The position numbers and the translations under genes are program-made. Source: Lysobacter silvisoli (GTDB lineage: Bacteria > Pseudomonadota > Gammaproteobacteria > Xanthomonadales > Xanthomonadaceae). Taken from it: 64,000 nt of DNA. Numbering within the stretch: the stretch's first letter is position 1; each line of letters begins with the position of its first letter. Below, one piece after another: positions 62,489 through 64,000 of this stretch. The notes beneath the pieces were generated by a model. That model had not been told where the DNA came from, searched no databases, and was given only the letters and a program-made list of their open reading frames with translations. Location of the stretch: contig NZ_QTSU01000004.1 in NCBI RefSeq assembly GCF_003382365.1, positions 124,001 through 188,000 of the forward strand, in the 5' to 3' direction.

Positions 62489-62695
62489 GTGGCCAAAACC
62501 GTCAGCTTTGCCTGCGTGCATTTTTCCGTCGCTTTCCTGGTGGGGTACTTGATGACCGGCAGCGTCTGGGTCGGCGGCGCCCTGGCCATGGTCGAGCCGG
62601 CCTGCAATACCGTGGCTTTCCATTTCCACGAGAAGATCTGGAAGCGGATCGAGAGCCGCCGCGCGCAGGCCACGACCGTAGCCGCGGCGACCTGA
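62489..62695 (+). CDS. DUF2061 membrane protein
   Basis: 68 aa. Two hydrophobic helices with the family core KTVSFACVHFSVAFLVGYLM and VEPACNTVAFHFHEKIWKRI. The function is unknown. The start is GTG at 62489 with GAGGTG 6 nt upstream. The Fur box in its promoter suggests induction by iron limitation, a rare clue for this family. Confidence 0.85.
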   Translation: MAKTVSFACVHFSVAFLVGYLMTGSVWVGGALAMVEPACNTVAFHFHEKIWKRIESRRAQATTVAAAT

Positions 62696-62791
62696 AATCC
62701 GCGCGGAACCTTTTCCGCCGGACCCGGTCTGTCCTTAGGAACGCCCGCCGCCACTCTCTCCTCGTCAATGGCAAAGCAGCGGTGGGCTCCC

Positions 62792-62828
62792 CGAAGCCCC
62801 GGCCCCGTGCGCCGGGGCTTCGCCTTTT
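62792..62828 (+). terminator. Terminator after the DUF2061 gene
   Basis: 11-bp stem CGAAGCCCCGG / CCGGGGCTTCG, 9-nt loop, then CCTTTTG. Confidence 0.85.
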
Positions 62829-62983
62829 GTGAGCCGCGTCACCGTTTGGCGATCGCAGCCGTTTAATCGGACGATTCAAACGCGCGCTTTCACGATGGTT
62901 CCACCCTTGCTTGGGCATTAGTTGAGTACGCCGTGCACATCCGTTGTGCCGTGCCGCTCATCCCCCGCATTGGAGTGCGATTC

Positions 62984-63793
62984 GTGAATCCCAAAACCCT
63001 GCCCCTGACGCTCGCGCTGGCCGCGATCGGCGTCGCCTACGCTTTACCCGCGCAAGCCATCGAAGACGATCGTTTCACCCTGCGCCTGGGCGCGATGCAA
63101 GTGGACGCGCAGAGCGAACTGCGCGGCAGCACCCTGTTCGGCGGCCAGCCGTTCGAGTTCAGCGAAGACTTCGACTTCGGCGGCGACGAAGTGGTGCCGC
63201 GCCTGGAAGGCCAGTTCCGCTTCGGCGACCGCCACCGCTTCCTGTTCAACTACTTCGGCTACGACAAGGACCGCCGCGCGACGCTGGGCCAGGACCTGTC
63301 CTACGACAACATCACCATTCCCGCCGGCAGCTTCGCCAAGGCCAAGGCCAAGTTCGAACTGGCCAGCGCGGTGTACGACTACGCGGTGGTGGAAACCGAC
63401 ACCGTGAGCCTGGGCCTGCAGTTGGGCATCGAGTACGCCAAGCTGGAGGGCAAGCTCTACGCCGAAGCCGGCGCCAACACCTACGAGTCGCGCTCCAGCG
63501 ACGACGGCTACGCGCCGGTGGTGGGCGCACGATTGACCGTCGCGCCGAACGAGCATTGGCGTTTCGTCGCCCAGGGCCAGTATCTGGATGCCGGTTGGGG
63601 CAACTTCGACGACTACGAGGGCGACCTGAGCCGCGCCAACGCGCTGGTGGAGTACCGCTTCACCGAGAATGTGGGCGTGTTCTTGGGCTACGACTGGTTC
63701 AAGCTCGACGTGGAGCGCAGCGGCAGCGATGGCGTGCTGGGCGTGGATCAGCGCTTCAAGGGGCCGATGGCGGGTGTGACGCTGGCGTTTTGA
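62984..63793 (+). CDS. Outer-membrane beta-barrel protein, unknown substrate
   Basis: 269 aa. Signal peptide NPKTLPLTLALAAIGVAYAL then AQA. The mature part has alternating amphipathic strands with Asp/Tyr-rich turns (DFDFGGDEVVPRLEGQFRFG, FLFNYFGYDKDRRATLGQDL) and ends in a C-terminal Phe (MAGVTLAF), the usual outer-membrane insertion signal. GGAG precedes the GTG at 62984; GTG at 62933 would add an unlikely leader. OmpW/OmpX-like barrel class by inspection. Confidence 0.82.
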   Translation: MNPKTLPLTLALAAIGVAYALPAQAIEDDRFTLRLGAMQVDAQSELRGSTLFGGQPFEFSEDFDFGGDEVVPRLEGQFRFGDRHRFLFNYFGYDKDRRATLGQDLSYDNITIPAGSFAKAKAKFELASAVYDYAVVETDTVSLGLQLGIEYAKLEGKLYAEAGANTYESRSSDDGYAPVVGARLTVAPNEHWRFVAQGQYLDAGWGNFDDYEGDLSRANALVEYRFTENVGVFLGYDWFKLDVERSGSDGVLGVDQRFKGPMAGVTLAF

Positions 63794-63799
63794 GGGCGG

Positions 63800-63901
63800 C
63801 CCTCACCCCAACCCCTCTCCCGTGAACGGGAGAGGGCCAAGAGCAGCAGCGACGTTCTTGATTCCCTCTCCCGCTTGCGGGAGAGGGCTAGGGTGAGGGA
63901 G
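63800..63901. repeat. CTCTCCCGC element fragment
   Basis: CCCTCACCCCAACCCCTCTC near 63800 and GGGAGAGGGCTAGGGTGAGG near 63880 face each other, with a nested hairpin each. This is the outer part of the composite element, also followed by GAGTGAGCGCGCAGCGCGAA as in copy B. Confidence 0.78.
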
Positions 63902-63940
63902 TGAGCGCGCAGCGCGAATGCCGTTGATCTGCGGCTGAGA

Positions 63941-63970
63941 GTTCGCGGTCGCAGCTTGCGCAGTTCCCAC
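63941..63970. repeat. GTAGGAGCGGCG-type short repeat, inverted and diverged
   Basis: GTTCGCGGTCGCAGCTTGCG followed by CAGTTCCCAC; the CTCCTAC end is altered. Confidence 0.65.
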
Positions 63971-64000
63971 GGTGAGCGGACTCGGATTTCGTCCTAGTTT

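Noticed and set aside
62933-62983. Upstream GTG start of the outer-membrane protein
   Set aside because: Adds a leader before the signal peptide; the GTG at 62984 has a clear GGAG.

Overview
This is a contiguous, very GC-rich chromosomal segment with dense coding. It carries the gene orders aroQ-accB-accC, prmA-DUF3426-fis-purH-purD, erpA-nudC next to a bactofilin, and atpIBEFHAGDC-glmU. That gene content, with phasin, btuB under a cobalamin riboswitch, CD225/DUF2752 membrane proteins and abundant palindromic intergenic repeats, fits a gammaproteobacterium of the Xanthomonadaceae/Lysobacteraceae, most likely Lysobacter or a close relative. The genus is inferred from gene content and order, not from a database comparison.

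Layout. 1-5.1 kb (+): end of dsbD, a TlpA-like thioredoxin, aroQ, accB, accC. 5.3-6.8 kb (-): two coupled membrane-anchored proteins of unknown function. 7.0-13.7 kb (+): prmA, a DUF3426 protein, fis, then purH, a GNAT acetyltransferase and purD. 13.8-18.5 kb: a small coiled-coil protein, an LplT/Aas-like transporter-acyltransferase fusion, a CD225-DUF2752-CD225 trio and ampE. 18.5-22 kb (-): nudC, erpA and a bactofilin between two paralogous coiled-coil membrane proteins. 22.7-24.4 kb: iron genes (bfr, and bfd behind a Fur box), rppH and tRNA-Met. 24.7-27 kb: a TetR-controlled membrane gene, queD and a phasin. 27.6-32.1 kb (-): an RND efflux pump. 32-34.6 kb: bioD, a TMEM175-like channel, free-methionine-R-sulfoxide reductase and a TfoX C-domain protein. 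34.8-37 kb: cobalamin riboswitch and btuB.

37.0-40.9 kb is a visibly AT-richer island of small unknown genes on the minus strand. Five of them are followed by 60-nt imperfect palindromes with the layout of integron attC sites. No integrase gene is present, so this looks like a cluster of attC sites lacking an integrase (CALIN). It lies directly downstream of glmS, where Tn7-like elements classically insert. 41-54 kb: glmS and glmU on the minus strand enclose a plus-strand block: membrane fusion protein, a 68-aa peptide, ABC ATPase, two FtsX/MacB-type permeases, a DUF885 peptidase, and an NtrC-type regulator with its kinase. The block starts behind a textbook sigma-54 promoter preceded by three tandem GGAC/GTCC dyads, so the regulator probably activates the exporter operon. 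54.2-62.2 kb: GtrA and the complete F1Fo ATP synthase operon. 62.4-63.8 kb: a Fur-box-controlled DUF2061 gene and an outer-membrane beta-barrel protein.

Intergenic regions hold several repeat families: paired inverted REP elements, short GTAGGAGCGGCG elements, CCCCCTTT long-inverted-repeat elements, and a roughly 390-bp composite element with at least five successive hairpins. The composite element occurs in two inverted, nearly identical copies, with fragments elsewhere. No rRNA, CRISPR array, prophage or intact transposase was found.
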